A DNA stretch of 64,000 nucleotides from Kutzneria kofuensis (GTDB taxonomy: Bacteria; Actinomycetota; Actinomycetes; Mycobacteriales; Pseudonocardiaceae): positions 4,652,038 through 4,716,037 of the forward strand of contig NZ_JACHIR010000001.1 of NCBI RefSeq assembly GCF_014203355.1. Reading direction: 5' to 3'. The translations under genes and the position numbers were made by a program. Of the stretch, positions 18,836-30,052 are shown in pieces (within the stretch, counting starts at the first letter, position 1; each line of letters begins with the position of its first letter). The notes below the pieces were generated by a model that saw only the letters and a program-made list of their open reading frames with translations, ran no database searches and was not told the origin of the DNA.

Positions 18836-21304
18836 ATGACTGTCGCACCTGAGAAGCCTTCTTCGTCGGAACTCGTCGTTCCCGAGGGCCACGTCAAGCT
18901 CACCATCGACGGCCTGGAAGTGGTGGCCCCCAAGGGAGAGCTGCTGATCCGCACCGCCGAGCGGCTGGGCATCGTGGTGCCGCGGTTCTGCGACCACCCG
19001 CTGCTCGACCCGGCCGGCGCCTGCCGGCAGTGCCTGGTCGAGGTGGAGATGGGCGGCCGGCCGATGCCGAAGCCGCAGGCCAGCTGCACCATGACCGTCG
19101 CCGACGGCATGGTGGTCAAGACCCAGCACACCTCGCCGGTGGCCGACAAGGCCCAGCAGGGCGTGATGGAGCTGCTGCTGATCAACCACCCGCTGGACTG
19201 CCCGATCTGCGACAAGGGCGGCGAGTGCCCGCTGCAGAACCAGGCGCTGGCCCACGGCCGCAGCGACTCCCGGTTCGTGGAGACCAAGCGGACCTTCCCC
19301 AAGCCGATCCCGATCTCCAGCCAGGTGCTGCTGGACCGGGAGCGCTGCGTGCTGTGCCAGCGCTGCACCCGGTTCTCCAAGCAGATCGCCGGCGACCCGT
19401 TCATCGACCTGCTGGAGCGCGGCGCGCAGCAGCAGATCGGCATCGCCGAGGAGCAGCCGTTCCAGAGCTACTTCTCCGGCAACACCATCCAGATCTGCCC
19501 GGTCGGCGCGCTCACCAGCGCCGCCTACCGGTTCCGTGCCCGCCCGTTCGACCTGATGTCCACGCCGAGCGTGTGCGAGCACTGCTCGTCCGGCTGCGCA
19601 CAGCGTTCGGACTGGCGGCGCGGCAAGGTGATGCGCCGGCTGGCCGGCGACGACCCGGCCGTGAACGAGGAGTGGAACTGCGACAAGGGCCGGTTCGCCT
19701 TCCGCTACGCCACCGCCGCCGACCGCCTGCTGCGGCCGATGGTGCGTGACGCGGAGACCGGCGACCTGGTCGAGACCTCGTGGACGGACGCGCTGCGCGC
19801 GGCCGCCGAGGGCCTGGCCGCGGCCAAGGCAGGCGGCGGCGCGGGCGTGCTGGCCGGCGGCCGGCTGACCGTCGAGGACGCCTACGCGTACGCCAAGTTC
19901 GCGCGAGTCGCCTTGGGCAGCAACGACGTGGACTTCCGGGCGCGGCCGCATTCCGCCGAGGAACTGGACTTCCTGTCCTCGCACGTGGTCGGCACCTCCC
20001 CGGACAACGGCGGCGTCACCTACGCCGACCTGGAGAAAGCGCCCGCGGTGCTGTGCGTCGCCTTCGAGCCGGAGGAGGAGTCGCCGATCGTCTTCCTGCG
20101 GCTGCGCAAGGCGGCCCGCACCGGTCGGACGAAGGTGTTCCACCTCGGCCAGCACACCAGCGGCGCCGTCGAGAAGACCAACGGCACGCTGCTGCGCTGT
20201 GTTCCCGGCGGCGAGCCGGCGGCGATCGAGGGCCTGTTCTTCAACTCCACCACCGCGGAGGCGTTCGAGGCGCTGTCCGGCAGCGGGGCGGTGATCCTCG
20301 TCGGCGAGCGCGCCGCCGAGATCCCCGGCCTGTTCTCCTCGGTGCTGCGGCTGGCCGAGCGCACCGGCGCCCGCGCGGCGTGGATCCCGCGCCGGGCCGG
20401 CGAACGCGGCGCGCTGGAGGCCGGCGTGCTGCCGAACCTGCTGCCCGGCGGGCGTCTGGTCACCGACCCGACGCTGCGGGCCGAGGTCGAGCAGGCGTGG
20501 GGCCTGGAGGCCGGCGCGCTGCCGGCCGAGCCGGGCCGCGACACCGACGGCATCCTGGCCGCGGCGGCGTCCGGCGAGCTGGCCGGCCTGCTGGTCGGCG
20601 GCGTCGACCCGTACGACCTGGCCGACCCGGAGCTGGCACTGCGGGCGCTGGAGAAGGCGTTCGTGGTCAGCCTGGAGCTGCGGCCCAGCGCCGTCACCGA
20701 GCGGGCCGACGTCGTGCTGCCGATCGCGCCGTCCTCGGAGAAGTCCGGCAGCTACCGCAACTGGGAGAACCGCGACCGCGCCTTCAGCACCACGCTGGAC
20801 GGCACCGGCGCGCTGCCCGACTGCCGGGTGCTGGACACGCTGGCCGTGGAGATGGACGCGGACCTGTTCACGCAGACGCCCGCGGCCGCGGCGGCGAACC
20901 TGGCCCGGCTGGGCGAGCCGCGCACCAGCCGCCGGGCCGAGCCGCCCGCGGTGCCCGCGCCGCCGGCCCCGGTCGCGGCCGCCGGCAAGGTGTTGCTGGC
21001 CAGCTGGCGGCAGCTGATCGACAACGGCTCGCTCCAGGACGACGAGCCGAACCTGGCCGGCACGGCCCGCACCGCGGTGGTCCGCGTGTCGCCGGCGACC
21101 GCCGACCGGCTCGGCGTCGTAGAGGGGCACGCCGCGACCGTGGCCACCGACCGGGGCAGCGTGACGCTGCCGGTCGAGCTGGCCGACCTGCCGGAGGACG
21201 TGGTGTGGCTGCCGGGCAACTCCGGCGGCTCGCGGCTGCGGCGGACTTTGGGCGTCGGGCACGGCGCCGCGGTGACCTTGCACGCTGGCGGAGGTGACGC
21301 ATGA
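18836..21304 (+). CDS. nuoG: NADH-quinone oxidoreductase subunit G
   Basis: Large iron-sulfur subunit (822 aa). The N-terminal [2Fe-2S] domain has [15 protein letters not shown]; next comes the His-ligated cluster region, then [13 protein letters not shown] and [13 protein letters not shown] clusters, then a molybdopterin-oxidoreductase-like domain starting around CEHCSSGC that no longer carries molybdenum. Electrons pass from NuoE/F along this chain towards NuoI. The ATG start is three bases after the nuoF stop; the last codons overlap nuoH (ATGA). Confidence 0.96.
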   Translation: MTVAPEKPSSSELVVPEGHVKLTIDGLEVVAPKGELLIRTAERLGIVVPRFCDHPLLDPAGACRQCLVEVEMGGRPMPKPQASCTMTVADGMVVKTQHTSPVADKAQQGVMELLLINHPLDCPICDKGGECPLQNQALAHGRSDSRFVETKRTFPKPIPISSQVLLDRERCVLCQRCTRFSKQIAGDPFIDLLERGAQQQIGIAEEQPFQSYFSGNTIQICPVGALTSAAYRFRARPFDLMSTPSVCEHCSSGCAQRSDWRRGKVMRRLAGDDPAVNEEWNCDKGRFAFRYATAADRLLRPMVRDAETGDLVETSWTDALRAAAEGLAAAKAGGGAGVLAGGRLTVEDAYAYAKFARVALGSNDVDFRARPHSAEELDFLSSHVVGTSPDNGGVTYADLEKAPAVLCVAFEPEEESPIVFLRLRKAARTGRTKVFHLGQHTSGAVEKTNGTLLRCVPGGEPAAIEGLFFNSTTAEAFEALSGSGAVILVGERAAEIPGLFSSVLRLAERTGARAAWIPRRAGERGALEAGVLPNLLPGGRLVTDPTLRAEVEQAWGLEAGALPAEPGRDTDGILAAAASGELAGLLVGGVDPYDLADPELALRALEKAFVVSLELRPSAVTERADVVLPIAPSSEKSGSYRNWENRDRAFSTTLDGTGALPDCRVLDTLAVEMDADLFTQTPAAAAANLARLGEPRTSRRAEPPAVPAPPAPVAAAGKVLLASWRQLIDNGSLQDDEPNLAGTARTAVVRVSPATADRLGVVEGHAATVATDRGSVTLPVELADLPEDVVWLPGNSGGSRLRRTLGVGHGAAVTLHAGGGDA

Positions 21305-22644
21305 GGTACCTGGCATCAGCTCCCAGCCCGAACACGGGACAGCTGCTGGCCGGCGACCCGCTGTGGCTGGTGATCGTCAAGACCCTGGCGATCTTCGTCT
21401 TCCTGGTCGTGATGACGCTGTTCATGATCTGGTTCGAGCGCCGGGTCGTGGCCAGGATGCAGCACCGGCCCGGCCCCAACCGGGTCGGCCCGGCCGGCCT
21501 CCTGCAGTCCCTGGCGGACGGCCTGAAGCTGGCGTTCAAGGAGGACATCCGGCCGGTCCTGGCCGACAAGTGGGTGTTCTTCCTGGCGCCGGTGATCTCC
21601 GCGGTGCCGGCGTTCCTCGCCTTCTCGGTGATGCCGTTCGGCGGCGAGGTCAACATCTTCGGCTACGACACCGCGCTGCAGCTGGCCGACCTGCCCGTCG
21701 GCGTGCTGGTGGTGCTGGCCTGCTCGTCCATCGGCGTCTACGGCATCGTGCTGTCCGGGTGGTCGTCGGGCTCGCCGTACCCGCTGCTCGGCGCGCTGCG
21801 CTCGGCCGCGCAGGTGATCTCGTACGAGATCGCGATGGGCCTGTCCATCGTCGGCGTGATCCTGCTGTCGCACTCGCTGTCCACCGCCGAGATCGTGAAC
21901 TCGCAGCAGGGCCCGTGGTACGTGCTCACGCTGTTCCCGAGCTTCGTGATCTACGTGATCTCCATGGTCGGCGAGACCAACCGGGCCCCGTTCGACCTCG
22001 CCGAGGCCGAGTCGGAGCTGGTCGGCGGCTTCCACACCGAGTACAGCTCGCTGAAGTTCGCGCTGTTCTTCCTGGCCGAGTACATCAACATGGTCACCGT
22101 CTCGGCCTTCGCCACCACGCTGTTCCTCGGCGGCTGGCACGCGCCGCTGCCGTTCAACCTGATCGGCGACGGCTACTTCGACACCGGCTGGTGGGGCCTG
22201 CTCTGGTTCGTCGGCAAGATGATGGTGCTGCTGTTCACCTTCGTCTGGCTGCGCGGCACCCTGCCCCGCATGCGCTACGACCAGTTCATGCGCATCGGCT
22301 GGAAGGTCCTGGTGCCGGTCAGCCTGGTGTGGATCGTGCTCGTGGTGTGCGTCCGCGCGTTCCCGCACGCCAACGACTGGGGCGCGGCCGGCATGATCAT
22401 GCTGATCGGAATCATGATCGTGGCCGTCCTCGTGGTCGTCGCGCTCATCCCCGAGCGCAAGCAGGCCGCCGACCCGGACCGGGTCATGGTCACCGGCGGC
22501 GGCTACCCGCTGCCCCCGCTGGACCTGAAGGTCCCGAAGGCGCCCAAGCGCCGCCAGGCCGTGGCCAAACCGGCCGCACCGCAAGAGCCCGCTGCCGTGG
22601 CGGCGTCGTCCACCCCGAAGGAGGCCAGCGATGGGGATTCTTGA
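21301..22644 (+). CDS. nuoH: NADH-quinone oxidoreductase subunit H
   Basis: Membrane subunit (447 aa, about eight transmembrane helices) that anchors the peripheral arm and forms the quinone entry channel. [13 protein letters not shown] and the charged loop [18 protein letters not shown], part of the proposed proton-coupling pathway, are conserved. Roughly the last 50 residues are a basic, Pro/Ala-rich cytoplasmic tail. Overlaps nuoG by four and nuoI by 14 bases. Confidence 0.97.
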   Translation: MRYLASAPSPNTGQLLAGDPLWLVIVKTLAIFVFLVVMTLFMIWFERRVVARMQHRPGPNRVGPAGLLQSLADGLKLAFKEDIRPVLADKWVFFLAPVISAVPAFLAFSVMPFGGEVNIFGYDTALQLADLPVGVLVVLACSSIGVYGIVLSGWSSGSPYPLLGALRSAAQVISYEIAMGLSIVGVILLSHSLSTAEIVNSQQGPWYVLTLFPSFVIYVISMVGETNRAPFDLAEAESELVGGFHTEYSSLKFALFFLAEYINMVTVSAFATTLFLGGWHAPLPFNLIGDGYFDTGWWGLLWFVGKMMVLLFTFVWLRGTLPRMRYDQFMRIGWKVLVPVSLVWIVLVVCVRAFPHANDWGAAGMIMLIGIMIVAVLVVVALIPERKQAADPDRVMVTGGGYPLPPLDLKVPKAPKRRQAVAKPAAPQEPAAVAASSTPKEASDGDS

Positions 22645-23155
22645 TCCCCTCAAGGGCTTCGGCGTCACCTTCTCGACGATGTTCAAGAAGGTCGTGACCG
22701 AGCAGTACCCGGAGGACTACCGGCCGACCGCCGCCCGCTACCACGGCCGGCACCAGCTCAACCGGCACCCGGACGGGCTGGAGAAGTGCGTCGGCTGCGA
22801 GCTGTGCGCGTGGGCCTGCCCGGCCGACGCGATCTTCGTCGAGGGCGGCGACAACACCGAGGACGCGCGCTACTCGCCCGGTGAGCGGTACGGCAAGGAC
22901 TACCAGATCAACTACCTCCGGTGCATCGGCTGCGGCCTGTGCATCGAGGCCTGCCCGACCCGGTCGCTGACCATGACCAACTTCTACGAGTTGGCCGACG
23001 ACGACCGACAGCGCCTGATCTTCACCAAGGAAGACCTGATGGCGCCGCTGCTGGCCGGCATGGAGCAGCCGCCGCACCCGATGCGGCTGGGCGAGAACGA
23101 GCAGGACTACTACGTGAACGGTCCTGAGCTGGCCCGAGGGGAGGCGGCCAAGTGA
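22631..23155 (+). CDS. nuoI: NADH-quinone oxidoreductase subunit I
   Basis: Two-cluster ferredoxin-type subunit (174 aa) carrying N6a and N6b, linking NuoG to NuoB. The motifs [12 protein letters not shown] and [12 protein letters not shown] supply eight Cys ligands. ATG 22631 lies within the nuoH 3' end and GTG of nuoJ overlaps its stop by four bases. Compare the orphan paralogue at 59289. Confidence 0.97.
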   Translation: MGILDPLKGFGVTFSTMFKKVVTEQYPEDYRPTAARYHGRHQLNRHPDGLEKCVGCELCAWACPADAIFVEGGDNTEDARYSPGERYGKDYQINYLRCIGCGLCIEACPTRSLTMTNFYELADDDRQRLIFTKEDLMAPLLAGMEQPPHPMRLGENEQDYYVNGPELARGEAAK

Positions 23156-24009
23156 GCGCGCTCCTGCAGTTCGTCATGCAACAGCAGCAGACCGCGCCGC
23201 CGCCGGCGGACGTGGTCACCACGGGCGAGGCGGTCGGCTTCTGGATCCTCGGCCCGCTGGCCCTGCTCGGCGGCCTGGGCATGCTGTTCGCCCGCAACGC
23301 CGTGCACTCCGCGCTGTTCCTGGTGCTGACGATGCTCAGCCTCGGCGTGCTGTACATGCTGCAGCAGGCGCCGTTCCTGGGCTTCGTGCAGATCATCGTC
23401 TACACCGGCGCGGTGATGATGCTGTTCCTGTTCGTGCTGATGCTGGTCGGCCGGGACAGCTCCGACTCGGTGGTGGAAGTGCTGCGCGGGCAGCGGGTGA
23501 TCGCCGCGGTCTTCGGCATCGGCTTCGCCGGCGTCGCCGTCTCGGCGCTGCTGCGCGCGGTGTCCCAGGTGCCCTCGGCCGGGCTGGCCCAGGCCAACCA
23601 GGGCGGCAACCTGACCAACGTCGGCAAGCTGATCTTCACCGACTACCTGTTCCCGTTCGAGCTGACCTCGGCGCTGCTGATCACCGCCGCCGTCGGCGCG
23701 ATGGTGCTGGCCTTCGTCGGCAAGAGCAAGCAGGCCCTCAAGTCCCAGCGCGAGCTGGTGATCGAGCGCTTCCGCGGCAACCGGCCCTCCCCGCTGCCCG
23801 GCCCGGGTGTGTTCGCCACCGCCAACTCGGTGGCCACCCCGGCGCTGCTGCCGGACGGCTCCGTCGCGCCCGAGTCACTGTCCGAGCTGATCGAGGCCAC
23901 CGCCTCGGAGACGTTCGAGCACGACCGGGCCGAGGTCGCCGGCACCGAGCACCACGCCGACGCGCACGCGCTGACCGGCACCGGCACGGCCGAGGAGGCG
24001 AACCGATGA
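23152..24009 (+). CDS. nuoJ: NADH-quinone oxidoreductase subunit J
   Basis: Membrane subunit (285 aa) with five transmembrane helices in its first 200 residues, including the conserved [15 protein letters not shown] helix that bears the pi-bulge region. Residues from about 205 on form a hydrophilic C-terminal tail longer than in E. coli NuoJ, a common actinobacterial feature. GTG start, four-base overlaps on both sides. Confidence 0.95.
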   Translation: MSALLQFVMQQQQTAPPPADVVTTGEAVGFWILGPLALLGGLGMLFARNAVHSALFLVLTMLSLGVLYMLQQAPFLGFVQIIVYTGAVMMLFLFVLMLVGRDSSDSVVEVLRGQRVIAAVFGIGFAGVAVSALLRAVSQVPSAGLAQANQGGNLTNVGKLIFTDYLFPFELTSALLITAAVGAMVLAFVGKSKQALKSQRELVIERFRGNRPSPLPGPGVFATANSVATPALLPDGSVAPESLSELIEATASETFEHDRAEVAGTEHHADAHALTGTGTAEEANR

Positions 24010-24305
24010 CGCCGACGTACTACCTGCTGCTGTCCGCGCTGCTGTTCAGCATCGGCGCGATCGGCGTGCTGGTGCGGCGCAACGCGATCGTGGTGTTCAT
24101 GTGCGTCGAGCTGATGCTCAACGCCGTGAACCTCACGCTGGTCACGTTCTCGCGGATCAACGGCCAGCTCGACGGCCAGGTGATGGGCTTCTTCGTGATG
24201 GTGGTGGCCGCCGCCGAGGTCGTGGTCGGCCTGGCGATCATCATGGCCATCTTCCGGACCCGTCGCTCGGCCTCGGTCGACGACTCGAACCTGCTCAAGT
24301 ACTAA
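24006..24305 (+). CDS. nuoK: NADH-quinone oxidoreductase subunit K
   Basis: Small antiporter-like membrane subunit (99 aa, three helices) corresponding to MrpC. The two membrane glutamates of the family are visible in [12 protein letters not shown] and [11 protein letters not shown]. Overlaps nuoJ by four bases; nuoL starts 15 bases after its stop. Confidence 0.97.
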   Translation: MTPTYYLLLSALLFSIGAIGVLVRRNAIVVFMCVELMLNAVNLTLVTFSRINGQLDGQVMGFFVMVVAAAEVVVGLAIIMAIFRTRRSASVDDSNLLKY

Positions 24306-24320
24306 GGGGCGACCGGGAAA

Positions 24321-26249
24321 ATGACGGATATCTCCGCGGTCGGGCAGTCCGCCTGGCTGCTGCTCGCGTTGCCCCTGGTCGGCGCGGTCGTGCTGCTGCT
24401 CGCCGGCAAGGCCGCCAACAAGTGGGGCCACCTGCTCGGCTGCGCGACGGTGCTCGCCGCCTTCGTGTACGGCGTGATCCTGTTCTTCGACACCACCAGT
24501 CACGACGCCGCGCACCGGGTCTCGGAGCTGCACATCTTCTCCTGGATCCCGGTGCAGGCCCTGCAGGTCGACTTCGGCCTGCGGCTGGACCCGCTGTCGG
24601 TGACCTTCGTGCTGCTGATCACCGGCGTCGGCTCGCTGATCCACATCTACTCGATCGGCTACATGTCGCACGACGACGGGCGGCGGCGGTTCTTCGCCTA
24701 CCTCAACCTGTTCGTCGCGGCGATGCTGCTGCTGGTGCTGGGCAACGGCTTCGTGACGCTGTACTTCGGCTGGGAGGGCGTGGGTCTCGCGTCGTACCTG
24801 CTGATCGGCTGGTACCAGAACCGGCCGTCCGCGGCGACCGCGGCCAAGAAGGCGTTCCTGATGAACCGGGTCGGCGACGTCGGCCTGGCCATCGCCATCT
24901 TCCTGATGTTCACCAACCTCGGCACCACGCAGTACAGCGAGGTCTTCTCGCGGATCAACACGCTGTCGCCGGGCACGATCCTGGCCATCAGCCTGCTGCT
25001 CCTGCTCGGCGCCTGCGGCAAGTCCGGCCAGTTCCCGCTCCAGGCCTGGTTGCCGGACGCCATGGAGGGCCCGACCCCGGTCTCCGCCCTCATCCACGCG
25101 GCAACCATGGTCACCGCCGGTGTGTACCTGATCGCCCGGTCCAACCCGATCTACAACCTCACCGAGGACGGGCGGCTGGTCGTCACCATCATCGGCACGA
25201 TCACGCTGCTGATCGGGTGCATCGTCGGCTGCGCCTACGACGACATCAAGAAGGTGCTGGCGTACTCGACCGTCAGCCAGATCGGCTACATGATCCTCGC
25301 GGTCAGCCTCGGCCCGATCGGCTACGCGCTCGGCATCGTGCACCTGCTCACGCACGGCTTCTTCAAGGCGGGGCTGTTCCTCGGGGCCGGGTCGGTCATG
25401 CACGGCATGAACGACGAGGTCGACATGCGCAAGTTCGGCGGCCTGTACAAGCGGATGCCGATCACGTTCGTCACCTTCGGCCTCGGCTACCTGGCCCTGA
25501 TCGGCTTCCCGTTCCTGTCCGGCTACTACTCCAAGGACGCCATCATCGAGGCGGCGTTCTCGGGTGAGGGCTGGCACGCCTGGGTGTTCGGCGGGGCGGC
25601 CATGCTCGGCGTCGCGCTGACCGCGTTCTACATGACCCGGCTGATGCTGATGACCTTCTTCGGCAAGGAACGCTGGAAGGACATCAAGTCCGAGGACGGC
25701 AAGGACTTCCACCCGCACGAGTCGCCGGCCGTGATGACCGTGCCGATGATCATCCTGGCCGTCGGCTCCATCGGCGCCGGCTGGTTCCTGACCAGCGGCG
25801 ACCGGCTGGCGCAGTGGCTGGAGCCGTCGCTCGGTCAGCTCCGGGAGGCCGAGGCGGGTCCGATCCCGGAGATCGGCCTGACGGTGATCTCCCTGGCGCT
25901 CATGGTGATCGGCGCCGGGCTGGCCTGGCTGTTCGTGGGGCGCAAGGACGTTCCGCTGGAGAAGCCGGCCAAGGTCTCCTGGCCGGTCCGCGCGGCCCGC
26001 GCCGACCTGTACGGCAACGCCCTGAACGAGGCGCTGTTCGCCAAGCCGGGCGAGGCGCTCACCCGGGGCCTGGTCGTCATGGACGACAAGGGCGTCGACG
26101 GCGCCGTCACGGGACTGGCCGGCACCCTCGGCTTCCTGTCCTCGCTGCTGCGACGCACCCAGACCGGGTTCGTCAGGTCCTACGCGCTGACCATGCTGGG
26201 CGGCTCCGTCCTGGTGGTCGCGGCTCTGCTGATGGTGAGGTTCTCCTGA
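24321..26249 (+). CDS. nuoL: NADH-quinone oxidoreductase subunit L
   Basis: Distal antiporter-like proton-pumping subunit (642 aa, about 14-16 helices plus the lateral helix). Conserved [17 protein letters not shown] with the key Glu, [26 protein letters not shown] with the broken-helix region, and [10 protein letters not shown] with its Lys are present. ATG 24321 follows GGGGCGA. The stop and the nuoM start share one base (TGATG). Confidence 0.97.
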   Translation: MTDISAVGQSAWLLLALPLVGAVVLLLAGKAANKWGHLLGCATVLAAFVYGVILFFDTTSHDAAHRVSELHIFSWIPVQALQVDFGLRLDPLSVTFVLLITGVGSLIHIYSIGYMSHDDGRRRFFAYLNLFVAAMLLLVLGNGFVTLYFGWEGVGLASYLLIGWYQNRPSAATAAKKAFLMNRVGDVGLAIAIFLMFTNLGTTQYSEVFSRINTLSPGTILAISLLLLLGACGKSGQFPLQAWLPDAMEGPTPVSALIHAATMVTAGVYLIARSNPIYNLTEDGRLVVTIIGTITLLIGCIVGCAYDDIKKVLAYSTVSQIGYMILAVSLGPIGYALGIVHLLTHGFFKAGLFLGAGSVMHGMNDEVDMRKFGGLYKRMPITFVTFGLGYLALIGFPFLSGYYSKDAIIEAAFSGEGWHAWVFGGAAMLGVALTAFYMTRLMLMTFFGKERWKDIKSEDGKDFHPHESPAVMTVPMIILAVGSIGAGWFLTSGDRLAQWLEPSLGQLREAEAGPIPEIGLTVISLALMVIGAGLAWLFVGRKDVPLEKPAKVSWPVRAARADLYGNALNEALFAKPGEALTRGLVVMDDKGVDGAVTGLAGTLGFLSSLLRRTQTGFVRSYALTMLGGSVLVVAALLMVRFS

Positions 26250-27817
26250 TGGGAACTGGGTTGCTGATCGCCCTGCTGGTGCTGCCGCTGGTCGGCGCGC
26301 TGGTGGTGGCGTTCCTGAAGAACGACGACCGGACCGCCAAGATCACCGCCCTCGGCGTGACCCTGGTCGAGTTCGTGCTCGCGGTGCTGCTGTGGATCAG
26401 CTACGAGCCGGGCGGCGCCCGCATCCAGTTCTCCTCGTCGGTGGACTGGATGTCGCAGCTGGGCGTGCACCTGTCGTTCGGCGCGGACGGCATCGCGCTG
26501 GTGATGATCGGCGTGATCGCGCTGCTGGTGCCGATCGTGATCGGCGCCGGCTGGGCCGACAAGCTGCCCACCGGCCGGTCGGCCGGCGGCTTCCTGTCGC
26601 TGATCCTGGTGCAGGAGGCGTTGATGGTCGGCGTGTTCGCCGCCACCGACGTGTTCCTGTTCTACGTGCTGTTCGAGATCATGCTGATCCCGATGTACTT
26701 CCTGATCGGCGGCTACGGCGGCCCGCGCCGGCAGTACGCGGCGGTCAAGTTCTTCCTGTACTCGTTCCTCGGCGGCCTGATCATGCTGGCCTCGGCGATC
26801 GGCTGCTACTCGCTGGCCGCCGACAAGCTGGGGCAGGGCACCTTCGACTGGGCGACGCTGGTGACCGTGGTGCGGGACGCGCCGCTGGGCACCCAGGTGT
26901 GGCTGTTCTTCGGCTTCTTCCTGGCCTTCGCCATCAAGGCGCCGCTGGTGCCGCTGCACACGTGGCTGCCCGACGCCGCCGAGCAGGCGCCGATCGGCGT
27001 GGCCGTGATCCTCGTCGGCGTGCTGGACAAGGTCGGCACCTTCGGCTTCCTGCGCTACCTGCTGCCGATGTTCCCCGAGGCCAGCAAGGCGCTCGCGCCG
27101 CTGGTCCTGGTGCTCGGCGTGATCGGCGTGCTGTACGGCTCGCTGCTCGCGGTGGGGCAGAGCGACCTCAAGCGGCTCATCGCGTACGTGTCGATCGCCC
27201 ACTTCGGCTTCATCGCGATCGGCATCTTCGCCTTCACCTCGCAGTCCGAGGTCGGCGCGGTGTCGTACATGGTCAACCACTCCATCGCGACCGGCATGCT
27301 GATCCTGGTGATCGGCATGGTGATCGCCCGCGGCGGGTCGACCAAGATCGCCGACTACGGCGGCATGTCGAAGCTGACCCCGCTGCTGGCCGGGCTGTTC
27401 CTGGTGGCCGGCCTGTCGACGCTGTCGCTGCCCGGCACCAACTCGTTCGTCTCGGAGTTCCTGGTGCTGCTGGGCTCGTACCCGACGCAGCCGGTGTACT
27501 CGGTGCTGGCGACCATCGGCATGATCCTGGCCGCGCTGTACGTGCTGTGGCTGTACCAGCGGGTCATGCAGGGTCCGGTGCGGGGCAACGCGCTGGTCGG
27601 CGTGTCCGGCGGGCCGGGCGCGGCGACCGACCCGGAGAGGGCCGCGGTGACCGACCTGAACCGGCGGGAGCTGGCGGTGCTCGCGCCGCTGGTGCTGTTG
27701 ATCGTGGTGCTTGGCGTGTATCCCAAGCCGGTGCTGGACATCGTCGGCCCGTCGGTGTCGGCGACCATGAGCGCGGTGGGCGTGACCGATCCGGTGCCCG
27801 CGCAGGAAGGCAAGTGA
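26249..27817 (+). CDS. nuoM: NADH-quinone oxidoreductase subunit M
   Basis: Second antiporter-like proton-pumping subunit (522 aa). FYVLFEIMLIPMYFLIGGYG holds the conserved Glu (helix 5), PLVPLHTWLPDAAEQAPIGVAVI the channel segment. ATG at 26249 overlaps the nuoL stop, giving coupled translation; the frame extends upstream only as a shadow of nuoL. Confidence 0.96.
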   Translation: MGTGLLIALLVLPLVGALVVAFLKNDDRTAKITALGVTLVEFVLAVLLWISYEPGGARIQFSSSVDWMSQLGVHLSFGADGIALVMIGVIALLVPIVIGAGWADKLPTGRSAGGFLSLILVQEALMVGVFAATDVFLFYVLFEIMLIPMYFLIGGYGGPRRQYAAVKFFLYSFLGGLIMLASAIGCYSLAADKLGQGTFDWATLVTVVRDAPLGTQVWLFFGFFLAFAIKAPLVPLHTWLPDAAEQAPIGVAVILVGVLDKVGTFGFLRYLLPMFPEASKALAPLVLVLGVIGVLYGSLLAVGQSDLKRLIAYVSIAHFGFIAIGIFAFTSQSEVGAVSYMVNHSIATGMLILVIGMVIARGGSTKIADYGGMSKLTPLLAGLFLVAGLSTLSLPGTNSFVSEFLVLLGSYPTQPVYSVLATIGMILAALYVLWLYQRVMQGPVRGNALVGVSGGPGAATDPERAAVTDLNRRELAVLAPLVLLIVVLGVYPKPVLDIVGPSVSATMSAVGVTDPVPAQEGK

Positions 27818-27818
27818 C

Positions 27819-29339
27819 GTGCTCTCCCAATACCTCCTGCAGGCCCAGAACCAGATCTCGCCGCCGGACGTGTCGTACGCGGCGATCGCGCCGATCCTGA
27901 TCATTCTCGGCGCCGCCTGCGTCGGCGTGCTCTTCGAGGCCTTCATGGCCAAGGAGTCGCGCTGGGCGTGGCAGGTCGGGCTGTGCGTGGTGGCGATCCT
28001 CGCCGCCGGCGTCGCGCTGATCCTGTTCCTCAACAGCGACGCCGCCAAGGGCGGGGTCGCCGGGCACACCGGCGTGCTGACCCTCGCCAACGTCATCTCC
28101 ATCGACAAGCCCGCGCTGTTCCTCTGGGGCACGCTGCTCGCGCTGGGGCTGCTGGCGTTGCTGCTGATCGCCGACAAGACCGTGGACCCGGACGGGGCGC
28201 TGCAGACCGAGGCGTTCCCGCTGTTCCTGTTCGCGCTCGGCGGCATGCTCGTGTTCAGCGCGTCGAACAACCTGCTCACCATGTTCATCGCGCTGGAGGT
28301 GCTCAGCCTCCCGCTGTACCTGATGTGCGGTCTGGCCCGGAAGCGCCGGCTCATCTCGCAGGAAGCCGCCGTCAAGTACTTCCTGCTCGGCGCCTTCGCC
28401 TCCGCGTTCTTCCTGTACGGCACCGCGTTGCTCTACGGCTACTCCGGTTCCGTGCGGCTGACCGACATCGCCAATGCCGCCGTCGGCACCAACCGGTCCG
28501 ACACGCTGCTGTTCGGCGGTCTCGGCCTGCTCGTCGTCGGCCTGCTCTTCAAGGCCGCCGTCGGTCCTTTCCACGCCTGGACCCCCGACGTCTACCAGGG
28601 CGCTCCCACTCCCGTGACCGCGTTCATGGCCGCCTGCACCAAGGTCGCCGCGTTCGGCGGCATCCTGCGGGTGCTCACCGTCGCGTTCCAGTCCACTCAG
28701 TGGGAGTGGCGGGGCGTGCTGTGGGCCGTGTGCATCGTGTCCATGGCCATCGGCGCCATCTTCGGTCTGACCCAGACCGACGTGAAGCGCATGATCGCCT
28801 ACTCGTCGGTGGCCCACGCCGGCTTCATCCTGGTCGGCGCCATCGCCCTGAACACCGACGGCCTCCAGTCCACGCTCTTCTACCTGGTCGCCTACGGCTT
28901 CACCACCATCGCGTCCTTCGGCGTGATCTCCCTGGTGCGCCGGGGCAACGGCGAGGCCTCGGACCTGTCCGAGTGGGCCGGCCTGGCCAAGCGCTCCCCG
29001 CTTCTGGCCGCCGTCTTCACCTTCCTGCTGCTCGCCCTCGCCGGCATCCCCCTCACCAGTGGCTTCGTCGGCAAGTTCGTCGTCTTCTCCGCTGCCCTGA
29101 GGGACGGCATGGCCCCCCTCGTCGTGATCGCCCTCGTCTTCAGCGCCGTCGCCGCGTTCTTCTACCTGCGCGTCGTCGTGCTGATGTACTTCAGCGAGCC
29201 CGCCGAGGACGGCCCCACCGTCACCGTGCCCGGCGCCTTCACCACGGTGGCGATCTCCCTGGGCGTCTTCATCACCCTGCTGCTCGGTGTCGTCCCCGGC
29301 TTCGTCCTCGACTGGGCCAAGGGCGGCTTCCTCGGCTGA
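27819..29339 (+). CDS. nuoN: NADH-quinone oxidoreductase subunit N
   Basis: Third antiporter-like subunit (506 aa) and last gene of the operon. Conserved MFIALEVLSLPLYLMCGL with the key Glu, PFHAWTPDVYQGAPTPVTAFMAACTK, and VKRMIAYSSVAHAGFIL are present. GTG start at 27819, one base after the nuoM stop. A 16-bp hairpin terminates the operon 14 bases downstream. Confidence 0.96.
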   Translation: MLSQYLLQAQNQISPPDVSYAAIAPILIILGAACVGVLFEAFMAKESRWAWQVGLCVVAILAAGVALILFLNSDAAKGGVAGHTGVLTLANVISIDKPALFLWGTLLALGLLALLLIADKTVDPDGALQTEAFPLFLFALGGMLVFSASNNLLTMFIALEVLSLPLYLMCGLARKRRLISQEAAVKYFLLGAFASAFFLYGTALLYGYSGSVRLTDIANAAVGTNRSDTLLFGGLGLLVVGLLFKAAVGPFHAWTPDVYQGAPTPVTAFMAACTKVAAFGGILRVLTVAFQSTQWEWRGVLWAVCIVSMAIGAIFGLTQTDVKRMIAYSSVAHAGFILVGAIALNTDGLQSTLFYLVAYGFTTIASFGVISLVRRGNGEASDLSEWAGLAKRSPLLAAVFTFLLLALAGIPLTSGFVGKFVVFSAALRDGMAPLVVIALVFSAVAAFFYLRVVVLMYFSEPAEDGPTVTVPGAFTTVAISLGVFITLLLGVVPGFVLDWAKGGFLG

Positions 29340-29353
29340 GGCGTCTTTCCACA

Positions 29354-29390
29354 CGAAAGGGGCGGCCCCACCTCGGGGCCGCCCCTTTCG
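29354..29390 (+). terminator. Bidirectional hairpin terminator after nuoN
   Basis: A perfect 16-bp stem (29354-29369 with 29375-29390) and five-base loop, with CTTTCG at its 3' end. It separates nuoN from the convergent toxin-antitoxin pair. Confidence 0.88.
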
Positions 29391-29398
29391 TCTTCGTC

Positions 29399-29683
29399 TC
29401 AGGCCGCGAGCTTGACCACCAGCTTCGCGCCGAGCGCCTGAGCCACCCGGTCCAGCACCGGGATCGTCGGCACCGTCCCGCCCGCCTCGAACCGCGCGAC
29501 CGCCGACTGCGTCATGCCGGCAGCCGCCGCCAGCTGCGCCTGGGTCCAGCCCCGCCGCTCGCGCATCTCCCGCACCGCCTTGCCGAGTTCGAAGGCCAGC
29601 CGGGCGGCCGCGTAACTCTCGCCCGCCCCGGGTTCGGCCATGCGCCGGTCACGCAGCTCCTGCCAGCTGCTCCGCTCAGCCAT
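29399..29683 (-). CDS. XRE-type antitoxin (HigA-like)
   Basis: 94-aa DNA-binding protein, the second gene of a toxin-antitoxin-like pair. The helix-turn-helix occupies about residues 38-60 (RRGWTQAQLAAAAGMTQSAVARFE), followed by GGTVPTIPVLDRVAQALGAKL, the usual Xre dimer strand. It overlaps the toxin gene by eight bases. By analogy with HigBA pairs it would neutralise the toxin and, with it, repress the pair through the palindrome at 30037. Confidence 0.85.
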   Translation of the reverse strand: MAERSSWQELRDRRMAEPGAGESYAAARLAFELGKAVREMRERRGWTQAQLAAAAGMTQSAVARFEAGGTVPTIPVLDRVAQALGAKLVVKLAA

Positions 29684-30038
29684 CGGTGTCGCTCCCGTCC
29701 TCGTCCGGCGTGTGCTGCTGCTGGATGCACCGTCTCATGGCGCGACGGGCACGCTGCACCTCACGCTCTTCCCGCATCCGAGTCTTGCGGAACACGGTGA
29801 GCAGCACGATCCGCCTCCCGCTCGCGATCCAGTACGTCACCCGAACAGGCAATCCGTCCAGATAGAACCGGAGTTCCCGAAGCTTGCCGTCGAGCTGCCG
29901 GGTATGCGGCTCACCGAGCAACGGCCCCCGATCGCCCAACAGGTCGATGTAGAAGGCCGCACCGGCGAACTGCCCGGTGGGCAGGCTCTCCAGCCAGTCA
30001 AGCACTTCCGGTTCCAGCTCGACGGTACCCCAGCTCAT
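29676..30038 (-). CDS. RelE/HigB-like (Gp49 family) toxin
   Basis: 120-aa protein with the fold signature of phage-derived Gp49/HigB mRNA interferases: EVLDWLESLP, LGEPHTRQLDGKLRELRFYLDGLPVRV and IVLLTVFRKTRMREEREVQRA, where basic residues near KTRM usually line the active site. The toxin gene precedes the antitoxin gene, the HigBA order. The C-terminal 20 residues are a hydrophilic tail. ATG at 30038 overlaps the operator, so the mRNA is probably leaderless. Toxicity is inferred. Confidence 0.82.
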   Translation of the reverse strand: MSWGTVELEPEVLDWLESLPTGQFAGAAFYIDLLGDRGPLLGEPHTRQLDGKLRELRFYLDGLPVRVTYWIASGRRIVLLTVFRKTRMREEREVQRARRAMRRCIQQQHTPDEDGSDTDG

Positions 30039-30052
30039 AGCATCAATGCTAT
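30037..30052. promoter_or_regulatory. Palindromic operator at the toxin start
   Basis: ATAGCAT-CA-ATGCTAT, a perfect 7-bp-arm palindrome that includes the start codon of the toxin on the minus strand, with a TATA-containing -10-like element just upstream. This is the expected place for autoregulation by the antitoxin/toxin complex. Confidence 0.65.

Noticed and set aside
23643-25718. Long minus-strand frame under nuoJ-nuoL
   Set aside because: His/Asp/Arg-rich shadow of genes that encode clear membrane subunits.
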